Shown: piece by piece, positions 9,943 to 18,908 of the stretch
How positions within the stretch are numbered: position 1 is the first letter of the stretch
Layout: every line of letters begins with the position of its first letter
From: Cytophagaceae bacterium
GTDB taxonomy: Bacteria; Bacteroidota; Bacteroidia; Cytophagales; UBA9547
Length of the DNA stretch: 64,000 nucleotides
Assembly (NCBI GenBank): GCA_027488865.1
Contig: JAIYAU010000042.1
Span: forward strand, 62,001 to 126,000
Direction: 5' to 3'
The notes under the pieces: model-generated
Databases searched by the model: none
What the model was told of the DNA's origin: nothing
The model's input: the letters and a program-made list of their open reading frames with translations, nothing else
Program-made: the position numbers and the translations under genes

Positions 9943-10590
9943 ATGTTTATTAATCGCTTCTGCCTTTTATTTGTAGGTTTATTTCAGGTTCTAGTTTGTA
10001 CTTTAGCTAGATCGCAGTCTGTTGATTCGATTTACGAAAGTTCCATTATTAAGATTGCCAATACAGCTGTAAATGAAACATACCTGACACCTTATGAAAA
10101 GGAAATTATCTTATTGATTAACCTTGCTAGATTAGATGGTAAAACATTTGGTGACAAAATCGTTATTCCCTATTTAAAAAATAATAATGAAGGATTTAAT
10201 GAAAATTCACCTGAAATAATTTCGCTTTTAAAGGATTTAAATTCAATTAAAAACCAAGCGTGTTTGCTTCCACAGCGCACCCTATTTGAAATTGCAAATA
10301 CTCATGCCTCTAGAATGGGTAAGTTAGGAAAAATTGGTCACGATGGGTATCAGAAACGTTTTAAGAATTTTAAAGGAGCTACAGGCGAAAATTGCAGTTA
10401 TGGCTTTAACGAACCTTTATTAATATTGATGCAATTATTAATTGATAAAGATGTGCCAAACAGAGGTCATAGAAAGAATATTTTGGGTCTTGATGCAACA
10501 AGTAAACAGTTTACTCATATTGGAATAGCAATTAAACCCCATAAAGTTTGGAGCTATAACTGTGTAATGGATTTTGCTAAAATTGATTAA
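9943..10590 (+). CDS. secreted CAP-domain (SCP/PR-1-like) protein
   Basis: 215 residues with a signal peptide (hydrophobic to about residue 20, cleavage near ARSQS) and a CAP domain over about residues 50-212. CAP features seen are LINLARLDGK, ANTHASRMGKLGKIGHDGY, GENCSYGF and the CAP2-like stretch NRGHRKNILG. Bacterial CAP proteins are extracellular and mostly of unknown activity; lipid binding and proteolysis have both been proposed for the superfamily. The stop codon is one base from the ATG of the downstream LRR kinase, so the two are probably co-translated. Confidence 0.85.
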   Translation: MFINRFCLLFVGLFQVLVCTLARSQSVDSIYESSIIKIANTAVNETYLTPYEKEIILLINLARLDGKTFGDKIVIPYLKNNNEGFNENSPEIISLLKDLNSIKNQACLLPQRTLFEIANTHASRMGKLGKIGHDGYQKRFKNFKGATGENCSYGFNEPLLILMQLLIDKDVPNRGHRKNILGLDATSKQFTHIGIAIKPHKVWSYNCVMDFAKID

Positions 10591-10591
10591 T

Positions 10592-11878
10592 ATGCAAACG
10601 TTACAAGAGTTAAGGGAAGGCAAACTGGCTAACATCACCACACTTAAGCTTCAAGAGCAACTTTTAAGTTTTCCAGAAGAAATTTTTGCCCTTAAGGACA
10701 CTTTAGAAATATTAGACCTTTCTGGTAATAAATTAGAAACATTGCCAGATAACCTAAATGAACTAACAAAGCTTAAAATTTTATTTTGTTCGGAAAATGC
10801 TTTTAATCATTTGCCTGAGGTACTTGGTAAATGCAAGTCATTGGACATTATTGGATTTAAATCGAACAAAATAGATTCCATTGCAGAAAATGCATTGCCA
10901 ACATCATTGAGATGGTTGATTTTAACCAATAATAAAATAAAAAAACTTCCTGATTCTATAGGCGACTGTAAAAATTTACAAAAGCTTATGTTAGCAGGTA
11001 ATGAAATTAAGGAGTTGCCCGATAGTTTATCAAATTGTACAGAATTAGGACTAATAAGATTAGCAGCTAATAGGTTAACTTCACTTCCTGTTTGGCTGCT
11101 AAACCTCCCTAAATTGGCTTGGTTGGCAGTTTCTGGTAATCCTTGTACACATAAAAAACAACAGCTACTTGAAATAGATGAAATCAACTGGCAGGAGGTA
11201 GAGCTCAATCAATTACTTGGCAGTGGTGCGTCTGGTTGGATATACAATGCCACCCTAAAAACAAAAAAGGAGAATGTGGCTATTAAAATTTTTAAAGGGA
11301 GTATAACTAGTGATGGGTTCCCTTCAGATGAAATGGAAAATTGTATACATGCAGGTACACATCCTAATTTGATTCCTCTATTGGGTAAAGTTGTGAATCA
11401 CCCTGAACAAAAAAATGGTGTAGTAATGAAATTAATTTCTTCATCCTACAAGAATCTTGGGTCAACACCTAGTTTTATTACTTGTACGCGAGATGAATTT
11501 CCACAAAAACAAAAGTTTTCTATACTACAAGCTGTTACAATTTTGCTAAAACTAGCTTCTGTTTGTAGTCATTTACATTCAAAAGGCATTATGCACGGAG
11601 ATTTTTATGCCCATAATATTTTAATTGATCCAAATAATGACGTTTTATTAGGAGATTTTGGTGCAGCTACTTACTACAATATACAAAATATTGATTTCGG
11701 GTTTTTCGAGAAAATTGAAGTTAAAGCTTTTGGGTATTTAATTGAAGATATCATTAATCATTTTTTAGAAGATCACAGCGAATTACTTTCTAATTTATAT
11801 GTGAAATGTGTTGATCTTAATCCAACCTTACGGCCTACTTTTAGTGAAATTCAACAAGAGTTGAGTGTAATTAGCTAA
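10592..11878 (+). CDS. leucine-rich-repeat protein kinase
   Basis: About 428 residues, no signal peptide or membrane segment, so probably cytoplasmic. Residues ~15-195 hold about seven leucine-rich repeats (for example TLEILDLSGNKLETLPDNL, LQKLMLAGNEIKELPDSL). Residues ~208-428 form a protein-kinase domain: glycine loop LLGSGASGWIY, lysine in VAIKIFKG, catalytic loop HGDFYAHN, and DFG in LLGDFGAA. The usual HRDxKxxN lysine is replaced (F-Y-A-H), but the catalytic Asp and Asn remain. The ATG at 10592 is preferred over an in-frame TTG at 10574, which overlaps the CAP gene. A PASTA protein gene follows after 126 bases. Confidence 0.88.
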   Translation: MQTLQELREGKLANITTLKLQEQLLSFPEEIFALKDTLEILDLSGNKLETLPDNLNELTKLKILFCSENAFNHLPEVLGKCKSLDIIGFKSNKIDSIAENALPTSLRWLILTNNKIKKLPDSIGDCKNLQKLMLAGNEIKELPDSLSNCTELGLIRLAANRLTSLPVWLLNLPKLAWLAVSGNPCTHKKQQLLEIDEINWQEVELNQLLGSGASGWIYNATLKTKKENVAIKIFKGSITSDGFPSDEMENCIHAGTHPNLIPLLGKVVNHPEQKNGVVMKLISSSYKNLGSTPSFITCTRDEFPQKQKFSILQAVTILLKLASVCSHLHSKGIMHGDFYAHNILIDPNNDVLLGDFGAATYYNIQNIDFGFFEKIEVKAFGYLIEDIINHFLEDHSELLSNLYVKCVDLNPTLRPTFSEIQQELSVIS

Positions 11879-12004
11879 TTAATACGATGTAACTTGGCAT
11901 TCATAAAAAATTTACTATCCATTATACACTAAACTTTATTAATTTAGCGTTTGTAATTGAATTGTTAAGTTAAACGTTTTCATAACCACTAGTTATAAAC
12001 AACC

Positions 12005-12802
12005 GTGAGTAGCAAAAGAGATTTTTTTCTGCATCTAATAGTAGTAATAGCATTGTTTGTAGTATTAATTTTTGGATTTTTTTATGTATACCTTCCTTGG
12101 ACTACAAACCATGGACAAAGTATTACAGTGCCTAATCTTACGGGAAAAACATTAACTGAAATTGACAAAATAATGGATGAGCAACATTTGCGGTACCATG
12201 TAAATGACTCTGTTTACGCACCTGATATGCGCCCTTTGTCAGTTATAAGCCAATATCCTAAGGTAGGCAACAAGGTAAAAGAGAATAGAAAAATATATAT
12301 AACTGTGAGCTCCCTTAAGCCGCCACTTATTAAAATGCCCAAATTGATTGATGCAAGTTTGCTGAATGCACAAATGGTTCTTCAGAGCTATGGCTTACGT
12401 GTAGGTAAAATAACTAAACGACCCTATTATGCGCAAAATGCAGTTTTAGAGCAATTGTACCAAGGCAATAAAATACAGGCGGGTGATCAAATTGGAAAGG
12501 GATCTTATATAGACCTAGTAGTAGGTGATGGTATTAGTAATGTAAAAATACCCCTTCCTAATTTGGTTGATTTTGAAATGGACGATGCTTTGAGATTTTT
12601 AGAAAGTAACAACATTGAGTTTGAGGTATTTTATGATGAAAATTCTAAAAAAGAGGTAGGGATTGTATCAAAACAAAAACCAGCCTATCAAGAAGGGGAT
12701 AGTATTAGACAAGGTCAAACCATGGAAATATTTATTTCTGGCAAGAATCCGAATAAAGTAATTTTAGAAGAACCTGTAAATGAAGGTGGTACTAATGAAT
12801 AA
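12005..12802 (+). CDS. membrane-anchored PASTA-domain protein
   Basis: 265 residues, GTG start. A short basic N-terminus and one transmembrane helix (about residues 10-32) precede three PASTA domains (about 38-105, 106-178 and 180-250). Each has the expected pattern, e.g. VPNLTGKTLTEIDKIMDEQ and VISQYPKVGNKVKENRKI. PASTA modules bind peptidoglycan fragments and usually sit on PknB-type kinases or penicillin-binding proteins; here no catalytic domain is fused. The gene overlaps the next by 8 bases (ATGAATAA), so translation is likely coupled. An LRR kinase lies just upstream. Confidence 0.88.
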   Translation: MSSKRDFFLHLIVVIALFVVLIFGFFYVYLPWTTNHGQSITVPNLTGKTLTEIDKIMDEQHLRYHVNDSVYAPDMRPLSVISQYPKVGNKVKENRKIYITVSSLKPPLIKMPKLIDASLLNAQMVLQSYGLRVGKITKRPYYAQNAVLEQLYQGNKIQAGDQIGKGSYIDLVVGDGISNVKIPLPNLVDFEMDDALRFLESNNIEFEVFYDENSKKEVGIVSKQKPAYQEGDSIRQGQTMEIFISGKNPNKVILEEPVNEGGTNE

Positions 12803-14735
12803 TACCAAACTCTTTGTGTTTGTATTTCTAGCTCAACAGCTTTTTGCCCAAGAGTTGTTGCCATTAACTGGCTATTCCTATCATGGTTCTAAACGAAACA
12901 CCAGAATTGAAACTGCAAATGATAGTATTGTAGTTACTTTACCATTTTTTGATGATTTTTCATATCCAGAAAAAGATGGCACACCAAACTTAAATAATTG
13001 GAAAGCCGCAGGAGGAACTTTTGTAAATAATACCAGAGGTTTGTCACCACCTACCTTTAATGTGGCCACCTTTAATGGTATAAATGCACTTGGCAAACCT
13101 TATAATTATAACACCGATGCCTTGGGTAAGTGTGATTCATTAGTCTCTAATATTTTCGACTTATCACAGTATTCATTGGCCGATTCTTTATTTTTAAGCT
13201 TTTATTTACAGGCAGGTGGTAGAAGTGAACAGCCAGACCCAAGTCCTAAAAACGGAGACACTCTTTACGTTCAATTTCTTAACCAAAGTAACGTTTGGAC
13301 AACCGTATGGAAAAGTGATAGCACATTAGCTGCTCAATATGATTCTACTTTCAAGAGAATATTTATAAAAGTTCAGAATAATGTAAAAGGGGTTTTTCAC
13401 AAAAATTTTAGATTTAAATTTTTAGCTGTTGGTAAGCAAACAGGAGATTTTGATAATTGGCATCTTGATTACGTGTATTTTAATAAAAATAGATCATTGG
13501 CTGATACGTTCTTGTATGATCGATCATTTGCAAATAATGTACCCTCCTTTTTAAAAAATTATTATGCGATGCCTTGGCAACAATACTCTACCAAAGACAG
13601 AAGAAATGATTATCCGGTTCTCTACAAAGTAAAATATGACTTTGGAATAAATTCTCTAGATCCTGCAAGCATAGGCATAACAATAAAGGATGAAATGACC
13701 GGTCAAATTGATTTTGAGAAAAAGATATTAAAGAACTTCAGAACGCTTATTGCTGCTAAAGACAGACAAATTAGTGATACTATTTATTTAGACAAAGAAG
13801 GATATGACAGCACTAAAATTAATGGCCCTTCAATTAAAACAATTAGTATTTATCAAGCCGACCAAGCCGATAAACAATTACAACCGTTTATTACCCAAAA
13901 TCCTATCACCGATACCGTTACCCTTAGAAACGACACGATTTCAACATCTACCGTATTGGATAATTATTATGCATATGACGATGGTAGTGCAGAATACGCC
14001 TATTACGTACCAGTTCAAGGCTCAAGTGTCGCTTATAAATTTTGGGTAAATCAACCTGACACCCTTACGGAGATAAAGATTCATTTTGCCAATAATTTTG
14101 AAGAAACCTCTAGTTCTTTTAAATTAAGAGTTTGGAAAAGTTTGTATAAAGTTGATAAAAACAAAAATATTGTTCCTGGAACTAAGAATGAGGTTATTTA
14201 CAACGAAGATACCACTGCATATAAAAAAGAAGGAATCAATCAGTTTTCAAGTTATAAGATGGATGCCCTTGTGATTGTGCAAGATACCTTTTACATTGGG
14301 TTTGTACAAACCACACCCCGATTTTTACAAATAGGATTTGATAACAATGAGTATTTAAACTCTAGCGATAGAATTTTAGCTAACGCAGGTGGTGAATGGA
14401 AACCTTTTAAATACGGTATTGGCAATCTTTTGATGAGACCCGTTTTTGGTTCCTTTAAGCAATTGCCAGGTAGAGTTAATAACCTACCAAGTGAAGAGTC
14501 TCAAGAGGTATACATCGCTCCTAACCCCACCTCTGGTGAAATAAATATCTCTGGAATTTCTCCTGAAAAAGTTGAAATTTTTGATGTGACTGGTAAAAAA
14601 ATTAATGAAGACCATTATTCCCACACAAATCTTATCAAATTCAACATTGCTAGTTTGCCTTCGGGTATTTACTTTTTGTCCATTTCAAAAGGAGGAAGTA
14701 CCATTGTTAAAAGGGTGATTTTAATGAAGAACTAG
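12795..14735 (+). CDS. T9SS type A sorting-domain protein
   Basis: 646 residues from the ATG inside the PASTA gene's end. An in-frame ATG at 12780 would add five residues, but 12795 gives a cleaner signal peptide (NNTKLFVFVFLAQQLFAQ). The middle is beta-rich, with no domain I can name. The last ~75 residues are a type A T9SS sorting domain: IAPNPTSGEINISG, VEIFDVTGKKI, LPSGIYFLSISKGGSTIVKRV. It is therefore expected to cross the outer membrane through the type IX system and be attached or released at the surface. Function unknown. Confidence 0.85.
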   Translation: MNNTKLFVFVFLAQQLFAQELLPLTGYSYHGSKRNTRIETANDSIVVTLPFFDDFSYPEKDGTPNLNNWKAAGGTFVNNTRGLSPPTFNVATFNGINALGKPYNYNTDALGKCDSLVSNIFDLSQYSLADSLFLSFYLQAGGRSEQPDPSPKNGDTLYVQFLNQSNVWTTVWKSDSTLAAQYDSTFKRIFIKVQNNVKGVFHKNFRFKFLAVGKQTGDFDNWHLDYVYFNKNRSLADTFLYDRSFANNVPSFLKNYYAMPWQQYSTKDRRNDYPVLYKVKYDFGINSLDPASIGITIKDEMTGQIDFEKKILKNFRTLIAAKDRQISDTIYLDKEGYDSTKINGPSIKTISIYQADQADKQLQPFITQNPITDTVTLRNDTISTSTVLDNYYAYDDGSAEYAYYVPVQGSSVAYKFWVNQPDTLTEIKIHFANNFEETSSSFKLRVWKSLYKVDKNKNIVPGTKNEVIYNEDTTAYKKEGINQFSSYKMDALVIVQDTFYIGFVQTTPRFLQIGFDNNEYLNSSDRILANAGGEWKPFKYGIGNLLMRPVFGSFKQLPGRVNNLPSEESQEVYIAPNPTSGEINISGISPEKVEIFDVTGKKINEDHYSHTNLIKFNIASLPSGIYFLSISKGGSTIVKRVILMKN

Positions 14736-14747
14736 CAAGAAATTACT

Positions 14748-15275
14748 ATGTTAAATAGAATTATTTACTTTTTCTTAACTGTTGTTTCTCTTACCTCTTG
14801 TGAAAATAAGAGAGAGGGTAAGAAGGAATCAATTGTTGATTCGACTGGTTGGAAACCAATATCACCACCTAAAGGGGTCATATCCAAATTGGACTCTTCA
14901 ACCTCACAACTTATTAATACAGATTCTCTTGAATATCTAATTAAATTCATTGGTAAAAAACCTGCTTCTGTAAATCTTTGGGAAACACAACCCTTAAAGT
15001 CAAAGCTTGAAAAAATTTTAAGAAGCGAATTTGCTGTATTTAAAGATTTCATGAAAGATGCCAAGGAAATTAAACAAGATAAGGTACTTTACACCTATAG
15101 TACCATTCCAGATGGCGTGGTGCGCGGGTTGGCCTATTTGATTATAGACATCAAACAAAATAAAATTTCTGTTGCTATTATTCTTGGCCGAGTAAGATCA
15201 GATTTTGAAAGTAAAGGTACACCCATTTACGTACCAGGAGAACTTCAAAAGGAATTAAAGAAAATTGGATTTTGA
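14748..15275 (+). CDS. hypothetical lipoprotein
   Basis: 175 residues beginning with a lipoprotein signal (IIYFFLTVVSLTSC, Cys about residue 18) followed by a charged linker. The mature part is mixed alpha/beta, including VLYTYSTIPDGVVRGLAYLII, and I recognise no family. It starts 12 bases after the T9SS-cargo gene and is followed after 33 bases by another small gene on the same strand, so it may be the third or fourth gene of a PASTA-cargo-lipoprotein transcript. Confidence 0.7.
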   Translation: MLNRIIYFFLTVVSLTSCENKREGKKESIVDSTGWKPISPPKGVISKLDSSTSQLINTDSLEYLIKFIGKKPASVNLWETQPLKSKLEKILRSEFAVFKDFMKDAKEIKQDKVLYTYSTIPDGVVRGLAYLIIDIKQNKISVAIILGRVRSDFESKGTPIYVPGELQKELKKIGF

Positions 15276-15308
15276 ACTTTAAATGGTAATATAAGGTTAG
15301 TAATCATT

Positions 15309-15818
15309 ATGTTAGTAGATTTTAACACACTTCCAGATAGTGCTCGTATTTGGGTTTTTCAATCCAATAAGACTATTGAGTTGGATAAAAAGGATATTTT
15401 AAAAAATCGTCTTACGACTTTTTGCCAAAACTGGGTAAGTCACAATCACACTTTACACAGTTCTTTTAAAATACTTTATGACAAATTTATCGTGCTGGCA
15501 ATTGATGAAAGCGTAAGTGATATAAGTGGATGTTCAATTGACAAATCAGTTAATTTACTTAAGGAACTGGAAGTTGAGCTAGATATTAGCTTGTTAGACA
15601 AATCATTGATTTCCTTTAAATCAAATGAGACTATTGCTACAATCATTTTGCAAGATTTAAAAAACAAGGTTGAGGCTGGGGTTATTACGGAAGATACTAT
15701 TGTTTTTAATACTTTAGTGAATAATAAAAGCGGCCTCGCAACTGAATTTGAAACACTAGCCAAGAACACTTGGATGAAGAGATACTTTAAAAAAGAATTA
15801 AGCGAAGAAAATTGTTAA
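15309..15818 (+). CDS. conserved Bacteroidota protein (often mislabelled ABC transporter ATPase)
   Basis: 169 residues, cytoplasmic, ATG start. The pattern LVDFNTLPDSARIWVFQSNK, DKFIVLAIDES, SGCSIDKSV and FNTLVNNK recurs in short Bacteroidota proteins that databases often call an ABC transporter ATPase. No Walker A, Walker B or ABC signature is visible here, so that name is not justified. Function is unknown. It precedes typA by 166 bases; a typA promoter box in that gap suggests separate transcription. Confidence 0.75.
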   Translation: MLVDFNTLPDSARIWVFQSNKTIELDKKDILKNRLTTFCQNWVSHNHTLHSSFKILYDKFIVLAIDESVSDISGCSIDKSVNLLKELEVELDISLLDKSLISFKSNETIATIILQDLKNKVEAGVITEDTIVFNTLVNNKSGLATEFETLAKNTWMKRYFKKELSEENC

Positions 15819-15886
15819 ATAAAAAATATTTAACAATTTAATAACCTGTTATTTTTAGCTTTTTAGTCACATCAAAAATAATTTTG

Positions 15887-15894
15887 TAGCTTTG
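15887..15894 (+). promoter_or_regulatory. candidate -7 promoter box for typA
   Basis: TAGCTTTG fits TAnnTTTG, in the context AATTTTGTAGCTTTG (15880-15894). The same 15-mer occurs upstream of sucA at 59593-59607. No clear TTG is seen at -33; the leader would be about 85 bases. Confidence 0.45.
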
Positions 15895-15984
15895 CGATTC
15901 TACATTAAAATATTAGGTAAGGGTTACTTTTTAAAAAGATTAAATAATCTTATTGTAACCTCCTAAAACTTGAACTATTTAACA

Positions 15985-17787
15985 ATGCAAAAAATTCGTA
16001 ACATTGCCATAATCGCCCACGTCGATCACGGTAAAACTACATTGGTGGACAAAATGATCCACTCAGCCAAACTTTTTCGTGAAAATCAGGTTTTTGACGA
16101 TCTCATCCTTGATAACAATGACCAAGAGCGTGAACGAGGCATAACCATTTTGGCAAAAAACGTTTCAATTCGTTATAAAGACGTTAAAATCAATATTATA
16201 GATACTCCTGGTCACGCCGATTTTGGTGGTGAAGTGGAGCGTGTATTGAAAATGGCCGATGGCGTTTGTTTATTGGTAGATGCGTTTGAAGGGGCTATGC
16301 CACAAACACGTTTTGTACTAGGCAAAGCGCTAGGCTTAGGTCTTAAACCAATCTTGATTGTAAACAAGGTAGACAAAGAAAACTGTCGTCCCGATGAAGT
16401 ACATGAAGAGGTGTTTGACTTAATGTTTAACCTAGGTGCTACTGAACACCAGTTAGATTTTGTAACTCTATATGGATCAGGCAGAAATGGCTGGATGAGC
16501 ACAGATTACAAAGTTAAAACAGATAGTATCGTTCCATTATTAGAAGCTATCGTTGACAATATTCCTCCTGCGCCAGTACATGAAGGTACACCTCAGATGC
16601 AAATTACTTCTTTAGATTATTCTGCATTTACCGGCCGTATTGCCATAGGAAGGGTGTTTAGAGGTGAATTAAAAGAAGGTGCAAACTACAGTTTGACGAA
16701 AGCCGATGGTACTTTTAAGAAAGTAAAAATTAAAGAACTATACACTTTTGAAGGTTTAGGTCGTGCACGAGCAGAGGTGGTAAAAGCTGGAGATATTTGT
16801 GCAGTAGTCGGCATTGAAGATTTTGACATTGGAGATACCATTGCTGATTTTGAAAATCCAGAAGCGATTACAAGGATTGCAGTAGATGAGCCTACTTTGA
16901 GTATGTTGTTCACAATTAACAATTCTCCTTTCTTTGGCAAAGAAGGTAAGTTTGTTACTTCAAGACACTTACGCGATCGTTTGATGAAAGAGCTAGAAAA
17001 AAATCTAGCTTTGAGAGTTCAACCAACAGACACAGAAGATAAGTTTTTGGTGTTTGGTCGTGGTATTCTTCACTTGTCTGTTTTAATTGAAACAATGAGA
17101 AGAGAAGGTTATGAACTTCAAGTAGGTCAGCCTCAAGTTTTATATAAAGAAATCGACGGTCAAAGAAACGAGCCAGTTGAAACGCTAGTAGTAGATGTGC
17201 CGCAAGAAACTTCTGGTAAGGTAATTGAGCTAGCTACACAACGTAAAGGAGAATTGTTGGTAATGGAACCAAAAGGTGATTTGCAACATTTGGAATTTAA
17301 GATACCATCACGTGGTATTATTGGTTTAAGAACCAACGTGTTGACTGCCACCTTTGGTGAAGCTATTATGACACACAGATTTGTTGGTTATGAGCCATAT
17401 AAAGGTTCAATTCCTGAAAGAATAAATGGTTCTATTATTTCCATGGACAGTGGTGATGTAACGGCTTATGCACTTGATAAACTTCAAGATAGAGGTAAGT
17501 TTTTTATTGAGCCAGGTGATGAAATTTATGGAGGTATGGTTATCGGTGAGCATAATCGCCAAAACGATATTGCAGTAAACGTTCAAAAGGAGAAAAAACT
17601 TACCAACATGCGTGCGTCTGGTACTGATGAAAACGCAAAAATTGCCCCTAAAATCAATTTCTCTTTAGAGGAAATGATGGAGTATATTCAAAAAGATGAG
17701 TACATCGAGGTTACACCAAAATCGTTAAGAATGAGAAAAATTATTCTTGACGAGAATGAAAGAGGTAGAGCGTCTAAGAGAGATTAA
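15985..17787 (+). CDS. typA: translational GTPase TypA/BipA
   Basis: 600 residues with the full TypA layout. The GTPase domain comes first: G1 HVDHGKTT, G2 RERGITI, G3 DTPGHADFGGEV, G4 NKVD. The EF-G-like domains II, III and V follow, then the TypA-specific C-terminal domain (AYALDKLQDRGKFFIEPGDE, EHNRQNDI, NMRASGTDENAKI). TypA acts in late ribosome assembly and stress or cold growth. The ATG at 15985 gives MQKIRNIAIIAHVDHG, the usual start; an in-frame TTG at 15970 is less likely. A perfect terminator hairpin follows 23 bases after the stop. Confidence 0.97.
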   Translation: MQKIRNIAIIAHVDHGKTTLVDKMIHSAKLFRENQVFDDLILDNNDQERERGITILAKNVSIRYKDVKINIIDTPGHADFGGEVERVLKMADGVCLLVDAFEGAMPQTRFVLGKALGLGLKPILIVNKVDKENCRPDEVHEEVFDLMFNLGATEHQLDFVTLYGSGRNGWMSTDYKVKTDSIVPLLEAIVDNIPPAPVHEGTPQMQITSLDYSAFTGRIAIGRVFRGELKEGANYSLTKADGTFKKVKIKELYTFEGLGRARAEVVKAGDICAVVGIEDFDIGDTIADFENPEAITRIAVDEPTLSMLFTINNSPFFGKEGKFVTSRHLRDRLMKELEKNLALRVQPTDTEDKFLVFGRGILHLSVLIETMRREGYELQVGQPQVLYKEIDGQRNEPVETLVVDVPQETSGKVIELATQRKGELLVMEPKGDLQHLEFKIPSRGIIGLRTNVLTATFGEAIMTHRFVGYEPYKGSIPERINGSIISMDSGDVTAYALDKLQDRGKFFIEPGDEIYGGMVIGEHNRQNDIAVNVQKEKKLTNMRASGTDENAKIAPKINFSLEEMMEYIQKDEYIEVTPKSLRMRKIILDENERGRASKRD

Positions 17788-17810
17788 TTATTGTATTAAG
17801 TATTAAAGGT

Positions 17811-17848
17811 ATGGGGCTGTTTGTATCAATCAGCCCCATGTTTGTTTA
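17811..17848 (+). terminator. intrinsic terminator after typA
   Basis: ATGGGGCTG (17811-17819) pairs perfectly with CAGCCCCAT (17831-17839) across an 11-nt loop, followed by GTTTGTTTAT. It also contains the ATG of a longer reading frame for the next gene, which argues that the gene starts later, at 17865. Confidence 0.8.
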
Positions 17849-17864
17849 TAATACATCCTTGAAC

Positions 17865-18131
17865 ATGATAGAACTTATTGGAATTGTGGCTGCTATTCTT
17901 ACAACGAGTTCATTCCTACCACAAGCCTACAAGATTTATAAATACCAAGATACTAAGGCCATTTCATTTGCTATGTTTGCTATTCTGAACTCTGGTAACA
18001 TATTTTGGTTGATATACGGGATACTTACTGTCCAATACCCAATTATAGCTGCTAACGTGGTTACCTTGTTGTTATCAGGTTATATTTTATTAATAAAATT
18101 TAAGAACTTGGTAAATGGAAAAGACGGTTAG
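17865..18131 (+). CDS. SemiSWEET-type (PQ-loop) transporter
   Basis: 89 residues from the ATG at 17865 with three predicted membrane helices. The PQ motif is in SSFLPQAYKIYKYQDTKAIS, and NSGNIFWLIYGILTVQYPII covers helices 2-3. Bacterial SemiSWEETs are about 85-95 residues, dimerise, and move small sugars. A longer frame opening at 17811 is rejected because its first codons lie in the typA terminator hairpin. The 3' end overlaps the next gene by 17 bases, so translation is probably coupled. The substrate cannot be inferred. Confidence 0.85.
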   Translation: MIELIGIVAAILTTSSFLPQAYKIYKYQDTKAISFAMFAILNSGNIFWLIYGILTVQYPIIAANVVTLLLSGYILLIKFKNLVNGKDG

Positions 18132-18753
18132 ACCAAAGCTACTTGTTATTTTGCCAATGATGCTCATAGTTTTTAGAGCATTATTAGCACCCTTTGTTAT
18201 TTTGTGGGCTTATTTTTTTCCGTCAAATGCAGGATTAATTATAGTCATTGCTTGTGCTTTGGCCATAGTATCTGATATTTACGACGGAATTATTGCACGT
18301 AATCTTAATATTGCCACTGAACGCATCAGGTTATTAGATTGTTATGCTGATCTTATTTTTTGGCTGGCCGCTGCGTGGTGCGTGTGGGTCTTGCATCCAA
18401 ACTTGGTTAAAGCTAATTGGATTCTAGTCGCTATTTTGATTAGTCAAGAACCAATATCTGATCTAATTTATCTTTTGAGGTTTAGAAAAGATGGCTGCTC
18501 TCATACTTATTTATCCAAATTTTGGGGACTAACTTTGTTAACAACTTTTGTACTCATTTTCGGATTTAATAATTACATGTCATTTATTTTCTGCGTTATA
18601 ATTGGTATAATCTCTCAATGGGAGAGAATTGCAATTGCGATTGTTTTACCTGCACGTATTTGTGATATACCAACAGTATTTCATGCCATCCAATTAAAAA
18701 ATGGAATTCCAATTAAACGAAACAAGCTCTTCCATGGAGAAACCAAAAGGTAA
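18115..18753 (+). CDS. CDP-alcohol phosphatidyltransferase family protein
   Basis: 212 residues with about six membrane helices. The family motif (DxxDGxxAR, spacer, GxxxDxxxD) is seen as SDIYDGIIARNLNIATERIR followed by LLDCYAD, about residues 49-75. All four metal-binding Asp residues are present, but the conserved Gly before the third Asp is Ile. Family members join a CDP-activated lipid or alcohol to a second alcohol during phospholipid synthesis. The exact product cannot be told from sequence. It overlaps the SemiSWEET gene by 17 bases. Confidence 0.82.
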   Translation: MEKTVRPKLLVILPMMLIVFRALLAPFVILWAYFFPSNAGLIIVIACALAIVSDIYDGIIARNLNIATERIRLLDCYADLIFWLAAAWCVWVLHPNLVKANWILVAILISQEPISDLIYLLRFRKDGCSHTYLSKFWGLTLLTTFVLIFGFNNYMSFIFCVIIGIISQWERIAIAIVLPARICDIPTVFHAIQLKNGIPIKRNKLFHGETKR

Positions 18754-18908
18754 CAAGCCAATATATTAAATGGTGTATGTTGAGCACTTGAAAATACTTT
18801 TAAAGCAAATATTATAATCTATATTTTAAAATATTACCTAATTCAAACTATGTATTTATACTGTTTACTTTCCAAGATTTTGTAATTGTATTAATTAAAA
18901 TCATTTAT

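Noticed and set aside
10807-11208. 133-codon antisense frame across the LRR region
   Set aside because: Shadow of the leucine-rich repeats, whose leucine and asparagine codons leave the reverse strand open.
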